Assembly: GCF_004801305.1 (NCBI RefSeq)
Contig: NZ_SSOD01000008.1
Span: 1 to 64,000, forward strand
Source of the DNA: Pseudothauera rhizosphaerae
GTDB taxonomy: Bacteria > Pseudomonadota > Gammaproteobacteria > Burkholderiales > Rhodocyclaceae
Direction: 5' to 3'
DNA: 64,000 bases
A model generated the notes under the pieces. It made no database searches. It was not told where the DNA came from and was given only the letters and a program-made list of their open reading frames with translations. Below, piece after piece: positions 6,608 to 14,482 of this stretch. The stretch's first letter is position 1, and the number at the start of each line of letters is the position of its first letter. The position numbers and the translations under genes were made by a program.

Positions 6608-7069
6608 CGCGGCATTTGGTTTCCCCGAGATGCGCTGCCACCAAGCGGCGGACGACATTTTGTACGGAGCGAGAAGCTCACATAGCTTCTTGCTTGGGGC
6701 TGAGGTGGAGTACGTTCCTTTCTCCCAAGATGCCGTAGTTGTCCATTCCATAGCTTTGGCTACTGCGAGTGCTTCGGGATACGTGAGCGCATAAGTAACA
6801 GCGTGCTCAGGTTCTTTGAGGCCCCAAACATACGCGAGTAGAAGGTTTGCGATCTTCGAGTACTTCCGGTCAATGGAGAACGCCCGAGTAGACGCAGCCT
6901 TCATCTGGATTGGGACGGCGACGAAACTGGAAACTTTCGATTCAAGATCAACGTAGGCAATTAGATCAACACCCCTATCTCTGGCCGGAAGTGCAACTTC
7001 GAGGCCGGCGAGAAGAAGTTCATCCACCAACCGATTGCGGCCCAGCAGTTCAATGGTCTGCGTGTCCAT
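6602..7069 (-). CDS. First integron cassette: PD-(D/E)XK nuclease-like protein, 155 aa
   Basis: The N-terminal half has the layout of a restriction-endonuclease-like fold: an initial helix (LLGRNRLVDELLLAGLEVALP), an acidic strand (RGVDLIAYVDLESK, Asp at about 35), then a strand ending in the Q-x-K triad (VPIQMKAAS, about 53-60). D...QxK is a recognised variant of the PD-(D/E)XK active site. The rest is helical with aromatic residues. Many cassette and defence proteins have this design, but the substrate cannot be inferred. Being next to attI, this cassette should be the best expressed from Pc. Confidence 0.6.
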   Translation of the reverse strand: MDTQTIELLGRNRLVDELLLAGLEVALPARDRGVDLIAYVDLESKVSSFVAVPIQMKAASTRAFSIDRKYSKIANLLLAYVWGLKEPEHAVTYALTYPEALAVAKAMEWTTTASWEKGTYSTSAPSKKLCELLAPYKMSSAAWWQRISGKPNAAP

Positions 7070-7080
7070 GCGGAATAGCG

Positions 7081-7198
7081 CCCTAACGTTTAGTAGACGA
7101 CAAATGACGGCGTAAGGGTGTTATGCGACATACGGGTTTGTTGAAATGTCTTCCGTATCATTCTGATTTTTCTCGTATGATTCAACAACGACAATGTC
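7081..7198 (-). other. attI site and probable cassette promoter (Pc) region
   Basis: The junction with the first cassette is the core CCCTAACG at 7081-7088 (CGTTAGGG on the cassette strand). The 110 bp between it and intI hold no gene and are AT-rich compared with the core genome. On the cassette strand, TTGTTG and TTGAAT hexamers occur upstream of an AT-rich stretch (around 7160-7195) and could supply Pc, but no clear -35/-10 pair with ideal spacing stands out. A clear LexA operator was not seen. Confidence 0.6.
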
Positions 7199-8197
7199 AT
7201 GGTGTCGCCTAACATGATTAGCACGTCACTCCCTTCCGCTCCCCGCCTGCTCGACGTGGTGCGCGACCGCATCCGCCTCAAGCACTACAGTCTGCGTACC
7301 GAGCAGGCATATCTGGGATGGATCAGACGATACATCATCCACCACGGCAAGCGCCATCCCCGCGACATGGGCAAGGCGGAGGTGGAGGCGTTCCTGACCG
7401 CGCTGGCGGTGGAGCGAGACGTGAGTGCGGCGACGCAGTCGCAGGCACTGGCGGCGATCCTGTTTTTGTACCGGGAGGTGCTGGAGCAGCCGCTGCCGTG
7501 GCTGGACGAGGTGACGCGGGCGAAGCGGCCGGCGCGGCTGCCTTCGGTGTTGTCTGTGGAGGAAGTGCGGCGCCTGATGGGCGCGGTGGACGATGGGCGT
7601 ATGGAACTGGTGATCCGCCTGCTGTATGGCACGGGGATGCGCCTGCTGGAAGGCCTGCGCCTGCGTGTGAAGGACGTGGATTTCGCGCAGGGGCAGATCA
7701 TGGTGAGGGACGGCAAGGGCGGCAAGGACAGGGTGACGGTGCTGCCCGCCCGACTGGTCGAGCCTTTGCGCGCGCAGGCGGCGCAGGTGGAGGCGCAGCA
7801 TCGGGCCGACCTGTTGGCCGGGCGGGGCGAGGTGTGGCTGCCTCACGCGTTGGCGGCGAAGTATCCGGCGGCGGCGAAGTCGCCGGGCTGGCAGTATTTG
7901 TTTCCCGCGGACGGTTTTTCCACCGATCCGCGTTCGGGCGCGGTGCGGCGCCACCACCTGGATGAACGGCGGGTTCAGCGGGCGGTGAAGCGGGCGGCGG
8001 CGTTGGCGGGCATCGTCAAGCCGGTCAGCCCGCATACTTTGCGCCATTCGTTTGCCACCCATCTGCTGGAAGGTGGCTACGACATCCGCACGGTGCAGGA
8101 GTTGCTGGGGCATGCGGATGTGGCGACGACGATGATCTACACGCACGTGCTCAACCGGGGTGGGTTCGGGGTGGTGAGTCCGCTGGACAGGTTTTGA
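7199..8197 (+). CDS. intI: Integron integrase IntI (tyrosine recombinase)
   Basis: This 332-aa protein catalyses insertion and excision of cassettes at attI and attC. Catalytic residues can be assigned: Arg in GTGMR (about 148), Lys in GKGGKDR (about 176), the HxxR of PHTLRHSF (about 279-282), His in LLGHAD (about 305) and the Tyr nucleophile in TMIYTHV (about 314). The integron-specific insertion that recognises the extrahelical bases of folded attC is present ([30 protein letters not shown], about 231-262). The N-terminal SAM-like domain is intact ([16 protein letters not shown]). The start may be ATG 7199 or ATG 7214 (MISTSLPS); neither has a strong ribosome-binding site. It is divergent from the cassettes, full length and apparently functional. 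Confidence 0.96.
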   Translation: MVSPNMISTSLPSAPRLLDVVRDRIRLKHYSLRTEQAYLGWIRRYIIHHGKRHPRDMGKAEVEAFLTALAVERDVSAATQSQALAAILFLYREVLEQPLPWLDEVTRAKRPARLPSVLSVEEVRRLMGAVDDGRMELVIRLLYGTGMRLLEGLRLRVKDVDFAQGQIMVRDGKGGKDRVTVLPARLVEPLRAQAAQVEAQHRADLLAGRGEVWLPHALAAKYPAAAKSPGWQYLFPADGFSTDPRSGAVRRHHLDERRVQRAVKRAAALAGIVKPVSPHTLRHSFATHLLEGGYDIRTVQELLGHADVATTMIYTHVLNRGGFGVVSPLDRF

Positions 8198-8221
8198 CCG
8201 TTTCTTGCGGGCCGGGCGGTT

Positions 8222-9088
8222 TCAGGTGCGGGTCTGCATGTAGAGGCCGAAGAGTTCCCCGTTGAGGGCGCGCAGGCGTTTGCGCTCTTCGACGATGTCG
8301 GCGTGGCGGCCCTGGCGTTCGAGGGCGAGCAGGCGGATGAGGGTTCGGCAGGCTTCTTCCTGCGGGGTGCGCTGCGGGGTGGTGGCCGTTTGCAGGACGG
8401 TGCGCAGTTCGGGATGGTCGAGCAGCGCCCAGGCGGGAAACCAGGCGTGGTCGGCGGGGGTGTCGGCGAATTCCCGTTCGTATTGCAGGAGCAGGCCGGT
8501 CAGCGCCTTCGACGGCAGGCGGCGGGCAAGATCGCCGAAGCGCACGGCATCGAGCCAGGCGAGTTCGGCCAGCAGGGGCCATGCGGTGTCCAGGCCGTGC
8601 AGGTGAAAGCGGGCTTCCGCGGTCCAGGCCAGCGGGTGCGGAATGCGCCGCCAGGATTCGATGGCGCTTGCGTGGTGTTCCGCTTCGCACCAGTGGCGGG
8701 CGCGCAGAAACAGTGGGGCGGCGTGCGCTTCGGGCGCATCCGGATGGTAGGGCAGGTGTGCGGCCGCGTGAGCGAGGGCGTGCCAGGCGGGGTGCAGCCA
8801 GCGTTCCGCCTGTTGCTCGCCGAACAGGGATGCGGCGGCCGGGCGGGTTTCCCGTTCGAGGCGCGCGATGGTTTGCAGTGCGTCTGCGTGCGTGGGGAAG
8901 GGCGGGATGTCCGGGCTGAGCCGGCCGGCCAGCAGACGGGCCGGGGCCAAGGCAGGGTCGTGGGGAAATTCGGCAGCCAGCGCGGCGAGTGCGTGTTCGC
9001 TGGCCGGGGCATCGCGGGACCGGAGCGCCGCGAGCAGATCGTTGCGCAGCATCACGTCACGGCTGTGGGCGAAGAGATCGAGCTGCAT
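8222..9088 (-). CDS. Hypothetical protein, 288 aa, at the end of the defence block
   Basis: The product opens MQLDLFAHSRDVMLRNDLLAAL and is rich in Ala, His, Trp and Arg, with successive amphipathic helices throughout (for example ALAALAAEFPHDPALAPARLL and AWPLLAELAWLDAVRFG), suggesting a TPR-like or other all-helical repeat scaffold. No catalytic motif, signal peptide or membrane helix is visible. It runs convergently to intI, whose stop is 24 bases away, and is the last gene on the strand that carries the Wadjet genes and the toxin-antitoxin pair. The gap to the PIN-domain gene is only 15 bases, so it may be cotranscribed. Function not recognised. Confidence 0.75.
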   Translation of the reverse strand: MQLDLFAHSRDVMLRNDLLAALRSRDAPASEHALAALAAEFPHDPALAPARLLAGRLSPDIPPFPTHADALQTIARLERETRPAAASLFGEQQAERWLHPAWHALAHAAAHLPYHPDAPEAHAAPLFLRARHWCEAEHHASAIESWRRIPHPLAWTAEARFHLHGLDTAWPLLAELAWLDAVRFGDLARRLPSKALTGLLLQYEREFADTPADHAWFPAWALLDHPELRTVLQTATTPQRTPQEEACRTLIRLLALERQGRHADIVEERKRLRALNGELFGLYMQTRT

Positions 9089-9103
9089 CGGGAGGCGCGG
9101 CGA

Positions 9104-9523
9104 TCAGGGGAAGGGCGAGATCAGCGGGATGGTCTTGCGGCCGTGGCGGCGATAGACATGGAAATCGCTGTCGAGGGTCAGGATGCGGCACGGGTCGTGG
9201 CATTCCGATAGCCTTATCAGGCAGGCATCTGCAAGTGAGGCGGGCACGTTGTCGTAGCGTTCGAACAATGCACGTACGGCCCTGATCTGCTCGTTCAGCG
9301 ACATTGCGACCCGTACGGCGCCACGTTCGATCAGTGCCAGCGCCCTGGCCGGATCGAAACCGGAGCGGGCCAGCAGGAAGCAGGTTTCGGCGACAACGGC
9401 CTCGCAGGTCAGGAAGGGGCCGGGGTACTGTGCGAACTGCGCCCGCGCCCAGGCATGATGGGTGTCGTCACGGAACAGCAGTGCTACCCAGGGGCCGGTA
9501 TCGAGGATGATGTGGCCGCTCAC
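9104..9523 (-). CDS. PIN-domain toxin (VapC-type ribonuclease)
   Basis: The 139-aa protein has the four conserved acidic positions of PIN nucleases: Asp in ILDTGPW (about 8), Glu in AVVAETCFLL (about 46), Asp in SLADACLI (about 98) and Asp in LTLDSDFHVY (about 117-119). Such toxins cleave RNA, often tRNA or rRNA, in a Mg-dependent manner. Its start overlaps the stop of the upstream antitoxin gene by four bases (9520-9523), the usual coupling in vapBC operons. The target RNA cannot be predicted. Confidence 0.88.
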   Translation of the reverse strand: MSGHIILDTGPWVALLFRDDTHHAWARAQFAQYPGPFLTCEAVVAETCFLLARSGFDPARALALIERGAVRVAMSLNEQIRAVRALFERYDNVPASLADACLIRLSECHDPCRILTLDSDFHVYRRHGRKTIPLISPFP

Positions 9524-9768
9524 GTGCGTCCGAACCCGTCCAGATGGCGGGGGTTGGAAGACAGGTCGGCAGGGCCGCCGGAAAAGCAGCCGGCCAGTTC
9601 GCCAGCCAGATCCAGCGCGGAGATGAAGGAGTCTGCGGCCGTGCGCTGGCCGAGATAGATCGTCAGCGCACGGCGCACCAGTTCCGACTTGCTGACGTGT
9701 TCCTGTTCACTCGCCTGCTGCAGATCGTGTTCCAGGGCGGGTGGAATCTTGATGGTCAAGGTGTTCAT
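9520..9768 (-). CDS. Ribbon-helix-helix antitoxin (VapB-type)
   Basis: The 82-residue protein begins MNTLTIKIPPALEHDLQQASEQ, a beta strand followed by helix, and continues SKSELVRRALTIYLG, which together form a typical ribbon-helix-helix (CopG/Arc-like) DNA-binding domain. The C-terminal half (about 48-82) is probably the disordered segment that wraps and inhibits the toxin. It precedes and overlaps the PIN-domain gene. Autorepression at the 140-bp gap between this gene and jetD is expected for the family. Confidence 0.85.
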   Translation of the reverse strand: MNTLTIKIPPALEHDLQQASEQEHVSKSELVRRALTIYLGQRTAADSFISALDLAGELAGCFSGGPADLSSNPRHLDGFGRT

Positions 9769-9908
9769 GAAGTGGTCTTACCGAGTGGCGGTTGGTATTG
9801 CACTACTCTAGTCTCCGCTGCGTGGAAGATCAATGTCATCAGCAGGGTGGGGCAGTCGTATGAATGCTTTTGTCTCGAATGCCGATCAGGTGCGAGATGG
9901 TCCTGATG

Positions 9909-11156
9909 TCACCAGAAGAGGCTTTCCTGCTCGCCTTTTTCGCCCAGTTCCAGCATCGCATCGGCGAGCTCGGCGAGTGCCGGGGGCAGGTCGCCGCGCT
10001 GGCGCAGCCGTTCGAGCTGGCCGCGGTCGCGCTCGGTGAGGGGGCGGCGGTGGGCGAGGCGGTGCAGGTCCGCGCCGCCCATGTGCCAGGGTTCCCAGGC
10101 TTGTCCGGCCGCTTGCCACGGTCCGGCGGCCTGCAGGGCGATGGCGATGCCGTCCGGGTCGGGGTCGCAGGCGATGGCGGCTGGCGCGGGGGCGAGTTCC
10201 AGCAGATGGGCGACGGCCTCGCGCCACCAGCCGGGTGGGTAGCCGGGCAGCCAGAGCACGGCTTCATTGGGTTCGCGGGCGGCGGCGGCTTTTTCGAAGG
10301 CGCTGCGGTTTTCCACCAGGCGCCAGCGCCGGGGCGGGGCGTGGATGCGGGCGATGGCCTGCACCGCTTGCGGCGGCAGGCCGATGAAGGCGGGCAGGGC
10401 GGCCAGATCGAGCGTGCCGTTTCCGCTTTCCAGCCGGCAGCCGGCGGCGATGAGCAGCAGCGGGGCGTGGGCGGCAATGCCGAAGGCGGCGAGGTCCAGG
10501 TTGTCCGCAAGCCATTGCCATTCGGCGTCGGTTATTTTCTTGGTGTCCTGGCGGGCGAAGTACGCGAGGTCGCGCCGGGTGGCGCTGCCGCCGTCGCGGC
10601 TCTGCCGCGCCCATTCGGCCAGGGCTTCCAGCAGTTGCAGGCGGGCGAGCGCGCTGGCAGGCGGCAGAGTGTCCAGTGCGGTGCGGGCGGCGTCCAGGTC
10701 GGGGCGGTCGAAGGCGGTTCGGACGCGCTGTGCCCACTCCTGCCGGGCGGCGTCGGGTTCGGGCAGGCCGAGGGCGCGGCGCAATGCGGCGGGGTCGATG
10801 AAGCGCAGGCTGTGGGCCTGCCAGCCGTGGGGCGGGGCGCGGCGTTCTTCCACTTCGGCGAGGCCGTCGGCCAGCAGGCGTTCGAAGAGGGCGAGCGCGG
10901 TGTTGGCGCGGCCGGCACCGGCCTGCTTGAGCAGGGCTTCGTGGCGGCAGTGCTTGTCCGGCGTGGCACGGCGTACCCAGGCGCCGAGCAGTTCGCGCCA
11001 CGGGGCGGGCCAGGTGTCCAGCGCCGCGGGGGGACGGTCGAAGGCGCGGCGCAGGCGCTTGCCGCGCAGGGTGGAGCGGGCGGGGTCGGTGAGCCAGGCG
11101 GTGGAAAGGCCGTGGGCGTCGGGCGGGAGCCAGTGGGGTTCGGTGACGGCCGGCAT
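9909..11156 (-). CDS. jetD: Wadjet JetD-like Toprim nuclease subunit
   Basis: The 415-aa protein probably contains winged-helix-like N-terminal regions (about 50-120) and a C-terminal Toprim domain. The Toprim residues are visible: Glu in RLVENRSAF (about 282) and the acidic cluster in IACDPDPDGIAIA (about 331-336). The segment LAYFARQDTKKITDAEW (about 197-213) matches JetD/DUF2220-type proteins as I know them. In Wadjet, JetD cleaves plasmid DNA after the SMC complex has extruded it. The start could be ATG 11156 (MPAVTEPHW) or TTG 11171; I prefer the ATG, preceded by GAAAAGA. Unlike in typical operons it is separated from jetC by the DUF4160/DUF2442 pair. Confidence 0.8.
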   Translation of the reverse strand: MPAVTEPHWLPPDAHGLSTAWLTDPARSTLRGKRLRRAFDRPPAALDTWPAPWRELLGAWVRRATPDKHCRHEALLKQAGAGRANTALALFERLLADGLAEVEERRAPPHGWQAHSLRFIDPAALRRALGLPEPDAARQEWAQRVRTAFDRPDLDAARTALDTLPPASALARLQLLEALAEWARQSRDGGSATRRDLAYFARQDTKKITDAEWQWLADNLDLAAFGIAAHAPLLLIAAGCRLESGNGTLDLAALPAFIGLPPQAVQAIARIHAPPRRWRLVENRSAFEKAAAAREPNEAVLWLPGYPPGWWREAVAHLLELAPAPAAIACDPDPDGIAIALQAAGPWQAAGQAWEPWHMGGADLHRLAHRRPLTERDRGQLERLRQRGDLPPALAELADAMLELGEKGEQESLFW

Positions 11157-11189
11157 TCTTTTCGTCGGCAATACGTGGTGTGCTGCCGG

Positions 11190-11462
11190 TCAGTTCGATT
11201 GCTGGCGGCTGACGAGCGGGAAGCGTTCCGGATGGCGGATCGACTCCACGGCGAGGTCCACGTCCAGATCGGGCCAGTACAGGTGATTCACCGAAGGCCG
11301 TTCCACGTTCAGAACCTTGCCGATGGGAGCTTCCCGGAACCAGGGGAACTCCGTAAACGGCAGGAAGAGTTCCGCATCGTCGAGCAGGATCCAGAGGCCA
11401 TGCGCGGAAATATTGGTGACTTCAGCCGGGGAAGTGCTGGTGCCAAGCGCGGCGGATGTCAT
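11190..11462 (-). CDS. DUF2442 domain protein, 90 aa
   Basis: From ATG 11462 the protein reads MTSAALGTSTSPAEVTNIS, then AHGLWILLDDAELFLPFTEFPWFREAPIG and a C-terminal HLYWPDLDVDLAVESIRHPERFP. This is the DUF2442 pattern: VxxVxxxxxGxWvxxxDxExxxxFxxFPWFxxA and WPxLDxDLxxxSIxxPxxFP. DUF2442 genes are usually paired with a preceding DUF4160 gene, as here, with an overlap of about 41 bases. A toxin-antitoxin-like role has been suggested for such pairs but is not established. It ends 34 bases before the jetD start. Confidence 0.82.
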   Translation of the reverse strand: MTSAALGTSTSPAEVTNISAHGLWILLDDAELFLPFTEFPWFREAPIGKVLNVERPSVNHLYWPDLDVDLAVESIRHPERFPLVSRQQSN

Positions 11463-11664
11463 GTTCGTGCTCCCGGACCAGGCGTAGCGCCTCGTTGATC
11501 TCCTGGCGGGCAAGACCCGTATGCTGGGCCAGCTCGATGGCAGGAGGCTCCAGCCAGAATCTTGCCTCGCCGTTCTGGCCTTGGACGTGAACGTGCATGC
11601 GCGGTTGTTCCCGCGAGAAGAAGTAGAACCGGAAGCCGCTGGCACGGAATATCGTCGGACTCGC
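11422..11664 (-). pseudogene. DUF4160 gene lacking a usual start codon, in frame behind jetC
   Basis: Translation of this stretch gives a clear DUF4160 protein: PTIFRASGFRFYFFSREQPR, then MHVHVQGQNGEARFWLEP, HTGLARQEINEALRL and a C-terminal HEHDIRRAWHQHFPG. Related proteins start just before PTIFR, but here the codon expected to be ATG is GCG, and no ATG, GTG or TTG precedes the domain back to the jetC stop. The frame is continuous with jetC across its TAG (11692-11694). The first usable ATG (11598) would remove the first 20 or so residues. It may be a degenerate gene, use a rare start, or be made by amber readthrough as a JetC fusion. Confidence 0.65.
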
Positions 11665-11691
11665 GGCGCAATGATACGCGCGTCGGGAGCG

Positions 11692-14481
11692 CTACACCGC
11701 CCGCTGCAGCACCCCGATAGTCGGCGCCCAGTCGTCCCCTGGTTTCTTCTTGCGCGTCACCAGCGTGAGTTGCGCGGGGGCGAAGACGTTGGCGTTGTGG
11801 GTGACCGGGGTGGTGATGAGGTACTGGGCGCGGGTGGCGCGCAGGAAGGTGCCGACGCGGTCGATGTTGGCCACGTCCAGGTGGGCGAAGGGTTCGTCGA
11901 TGAAGACGAAGCCGCCGGGGCGGGCGTCGTCCATCAGCAGGGCGATGAGCAGGATCAGCGACTTCATCACCTGCTGGCCGCCGGAGGCTTCGCCGTCGTT
12001 GAGGCCCACGGCGCCCTTGCGGTCGAAGTCGAAGCGCACTTCCAGACCGGCCTGGGTGAGCGACAGATCGTCGGTGCCGAGCGCCGGGGGCGGGCAGTCC
12101 ACGCCCACGCCGGCCAGTTCGCCCAGGGCCTTGAGGTTCTTGCCGTACTGGCGCACGGTGGCGCGCAGTTTGGCGATGTAGGCGTTGCGTGCTTCCTCGG
12201 TGAGGCGGCGGGTGGTGGCGCAGTAGCCCTGGCGTTCCCGGTAGTCCTGTTCGCGCTTGGCCACGTCGGCCTTGAGGCGTTCGGAGACGGTGAGCACGGC
12301 CGGGTCGGTGACCCAGTCGCCTTCCGCGAGCCGCGTGCGCAGGCGGTCGCGCTCGCGGCGGGCACCGGCGGCGGATTCGTATCGTTCCGCGAGCAGGGCG
12401 ATGTCGGCCGGGTCGCGCCAGTGGGCCGGCATGCCACGGCGGAGCGCCCGCAAGCGGATGAGGCGCTGGGCCTGGGCGTGGCGGCGCGGGGCGGTGTCCC
12501 GGTCGAGTTCGGCCAGGCGCTGTTCGATGGCGGCGAGCTCGCGGTTGCGGCGTTCGATTTCGATCTGGATGCCGGCAAGCTGGCCGCCGAGTTCTTCGTG
12601 CAGGGTCTCGATCTGGTCGCGCGCTTCGGCGGCGGTGGCGAGTTCGCTGCGGGCCTGGGGCAGTTCGGTTTCGGCCACGGCGTAGGTTTCCGCCCTGGCG
12701 GCGAGGAGTTGTGCGGATTGCAGGCCGAGCAGGCGCGAGCGCAGGGCGGTGAGGCGGTCGGCGGCTTCCTGTACCCGTGGGCGCAGGGCGGAGAGTTCCC
12801 GGTCCAGATCGCGGATGTCTTCTTCCAGCCGGGCGATGCGGGCCTGGCGGGCCAACTCGCCGAAGTGGAAGTCGGCCGGGCGGCCCAGGTGGCGGGCGCC
12901 GCGGCGTTCCCGGTGGTAGCCGTCGCGGGTGATCCATTCCACGTCGCGGGGCAGATCGCGGGCCGCTTCCACGTCCTCCACGCGGCGGATGCGGTTGAGC
13001 AGATCGGTGAGCCAGCGCGGTACGGGGGCGCTGAAGTTGACCACTTCGGCCAGGCTTTGGGGGCGCGGCGGCGGGGCGGTTTCCCGTTCCGGCACGACGA
13101 AGTGGCGGAAGCGTTCCCGCTCGCCCAGGGCCCAGGCGGCGTGGCGGTCGGATTCCCGCTCCAGCAGCAGCACGTGGCGGTAGGGGCGCAGCACGGCTTC
13201 CAGGGCGGCTTGCCACCCGGCGTCGGTGACTTCCACGACTTCGGCGAGGCCTCGGTGGGCGATGCCCTCTTCATCCAGCAGGGCGCGGAAGAGGGCCACG
13301 TCCGGGTCGCTGGGCGGGCCGCTGCGGCTCCGGGCGGCACGCAGGCTGTGGGAGTTTTCCTCGAAGCGGGCGACCAGCTCGCGCTCCTGGGCGCGCAGGC
13401 GGACGAGGACGGCTTCGGCCGCTTCGTGCTCCCGTTCCAGGGCGACGGCGTCGGCCCCGTGTTCAGCGGCGAGCTGGGCACGCAGGGCGTCGCGCTCGGC
13501 CAGCAGTTTTTCCAGGTCGCGCACGCGGTCGCGGGCGGCGAGGTAGGCGGTTTCGATGCCCTGGCCGTCCTGCTTCAACTGGGCGCGTTCGGCTTCCGCC
13601 GCGGTCTTTTCCGCGCGTACTTCGTCCAGGCGCTGCAGGGCCTGGCGGCGTTCGCTCTGGCGGGCGGCGCGCTCGGTTCGTTCGGCGGCGAGCTGCTGGC
13701 GTTCTGCGGCGGTGTCGCGGGCCAGTTCGGCGGCTTCCAGGCGGGGCACGATCTCGGCTTCCAGGGCCTGGGCCTCGTCGTCGAGCTGCTTCCACTGCAG
13801 GTAGTTGTCGGCTTCCAGGCGGCGGGCTTCGGCCTGGGCGCGCAGGCGGTCCAGGTCCAGGCCCAGGTCGTCCAGTTCGCGCTCGGCGTTCTTCTGTTCC
13901 TCGCGGGCGGTGGCGTAGTTGTCCAGCACCTCCTTGTCGCCGAACACGTCGAACACCAGCTCCAGCAGGGCCTTGGGCGAGTATTCGCACAGCTTGTCGG
14001 TGTCGCCCTGTTCGAGGGCCAGCACCTTGGCGATGGCCGGCGTCAGCCCGCCCCAGGCGAGCCGGCTCTGGTAGTCGCGCAGGCCGATCCAGTCTTCGGT
14101 GCGTTCCAGGGCCTCGATGGGCTGGTCGCCGTCCACGATGGCGTAGTCCCGCGTCCATTCGCCGCCGGCGCGGCGGATGCGGCAGGCGAGCGTCACTTCG
14201 TCGGCGAGGCAGGGGAAGAAGGGCCGCCGCCCCGTGCTGCCCGGCTGGTTGGCGACCACGGCGCGTATCCACGCGAAGCTGCGGTCGGCCCTGCGCACGT
14301 AGCGGCGGAAGTCGCGCTTGCCCGAGCAGCGCAGGGCGAACAGGGTGCGGAGCGCGTCGAGCAGGGTGGTCTTGCCCGAGCCGTTGGGGCCGACGATGGT
14401 GATGATCTGGGCGTCCAGCGGCAGGGAGAAGCGGCGCCAGTAGTCCCAGTGGACGAGTTCGAGCTGTTTGATGTGGAACAT
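11692..14481 (-). CDS. jetC: Wadjet JetC-like SMC/MukB-type ATPase
   Basis: The 929-aa protein has the SMC-like layout. Walker A is GPNGSGKTT (about 31-39). Long coiled-coil stretches rich in Ala, Glu and Arg run from about 220 to 420 and again from about 550 to 720, flanking a middle region that would be the hinge. Near the C-terminus lie the ABC signature (EASGGQQVMKSL) and Walker B (GFVFIDEPFAHLD). It would use ATP hydrolysis to extrude loops of circular plasmid DNA. It starts one base after the jetB stop, so the genes are coupled. The length is smaller than type I and type II JetC as I know them, which would fit type III, but subtype is not certain. Coding strand chosen over a 1018-aa antisense shadow because of these motifs. 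Confidence 0.9.
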   Translation of the reverse strand: MFHIKQLELVHWDYWRRFSLPLDAQIITIVGPNGSGKTTLLDALRTLFALRCSGKRDFRRYVRRADRSFAWIRAVVANQPGSTGRRPFFPCLADEVTLACRIRRAGGEWTRDYAIVDGDQPIEALERTEDWIGLRDYQSRLAWGGLTPAIAKVLALEQGDTDKLCEYSPKALLELVFDVFGDKEVLDNYATAREEQKNAERELDDLGLDLDRLRAQAEARRLEADNYLQWKQLDDEAQALEAEIVPRLEAAELARDTAAERQQLAAERTERAARQSERRQALQRLDEVRAEKTAAEAERAQLKQDGQGIETAYLAARDRVRDLEKLLAERDALRAQLAAEHGADAVALEREHEAAEAVLVRLRAQERELVARFEENSHSLRAARSRSGPPSDPDVALFRALLDEEGIAHRGLAEVVEVTDAGWQAALEAVLRPYRHVLLLERESDRHAAWALGERERFRHFVVPERETAPPPRPQSLAEVVNFSAPVPRWLTDLLNRIRRVEDVEAARDLPRDVEWITRDGYHRERRGARHLGRPADFHFGELARQARIARLEEDIRDLDRELSALRPRVQEAADRLTALRSRLLGLQSAQLLAARAETYAVAETELPQARSELATAAEARDQIETLHEELGGQLAGIQIEIERRNRELAAIEQRLAELDRDTAPRRHAQAQRLIRLRALRRGMPAHWRDPADIALLAERYESAAGARRERDRLRTRLAEGDWVTDPAVLTVSERLKADVAKREQDYRERQGYCATTRRLTEEARNAYIAKLRATVRQYGKNLKALGELAGVGVDCPPPALGTDDLSLTQAGLEVRFDFDRKGAVGLNDGEASGGQQVMKSLILLIALLMDDARPGGFVFIDEPFAHLDVANIDRVGTFLRATRAQYLITTPVTHNANVFAPAQLTLVTRKKKPGDDWAPTIGVLQRAV

Positions 14482-14482
14482 G

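Noticed and set aside
7088-7198. LexA box and a defined Pc promoter next to intI
   Set aside because: No CTG-N10-CAG with adequate flanks was found, and no -35/-10 pair was convincing enough to report separately.
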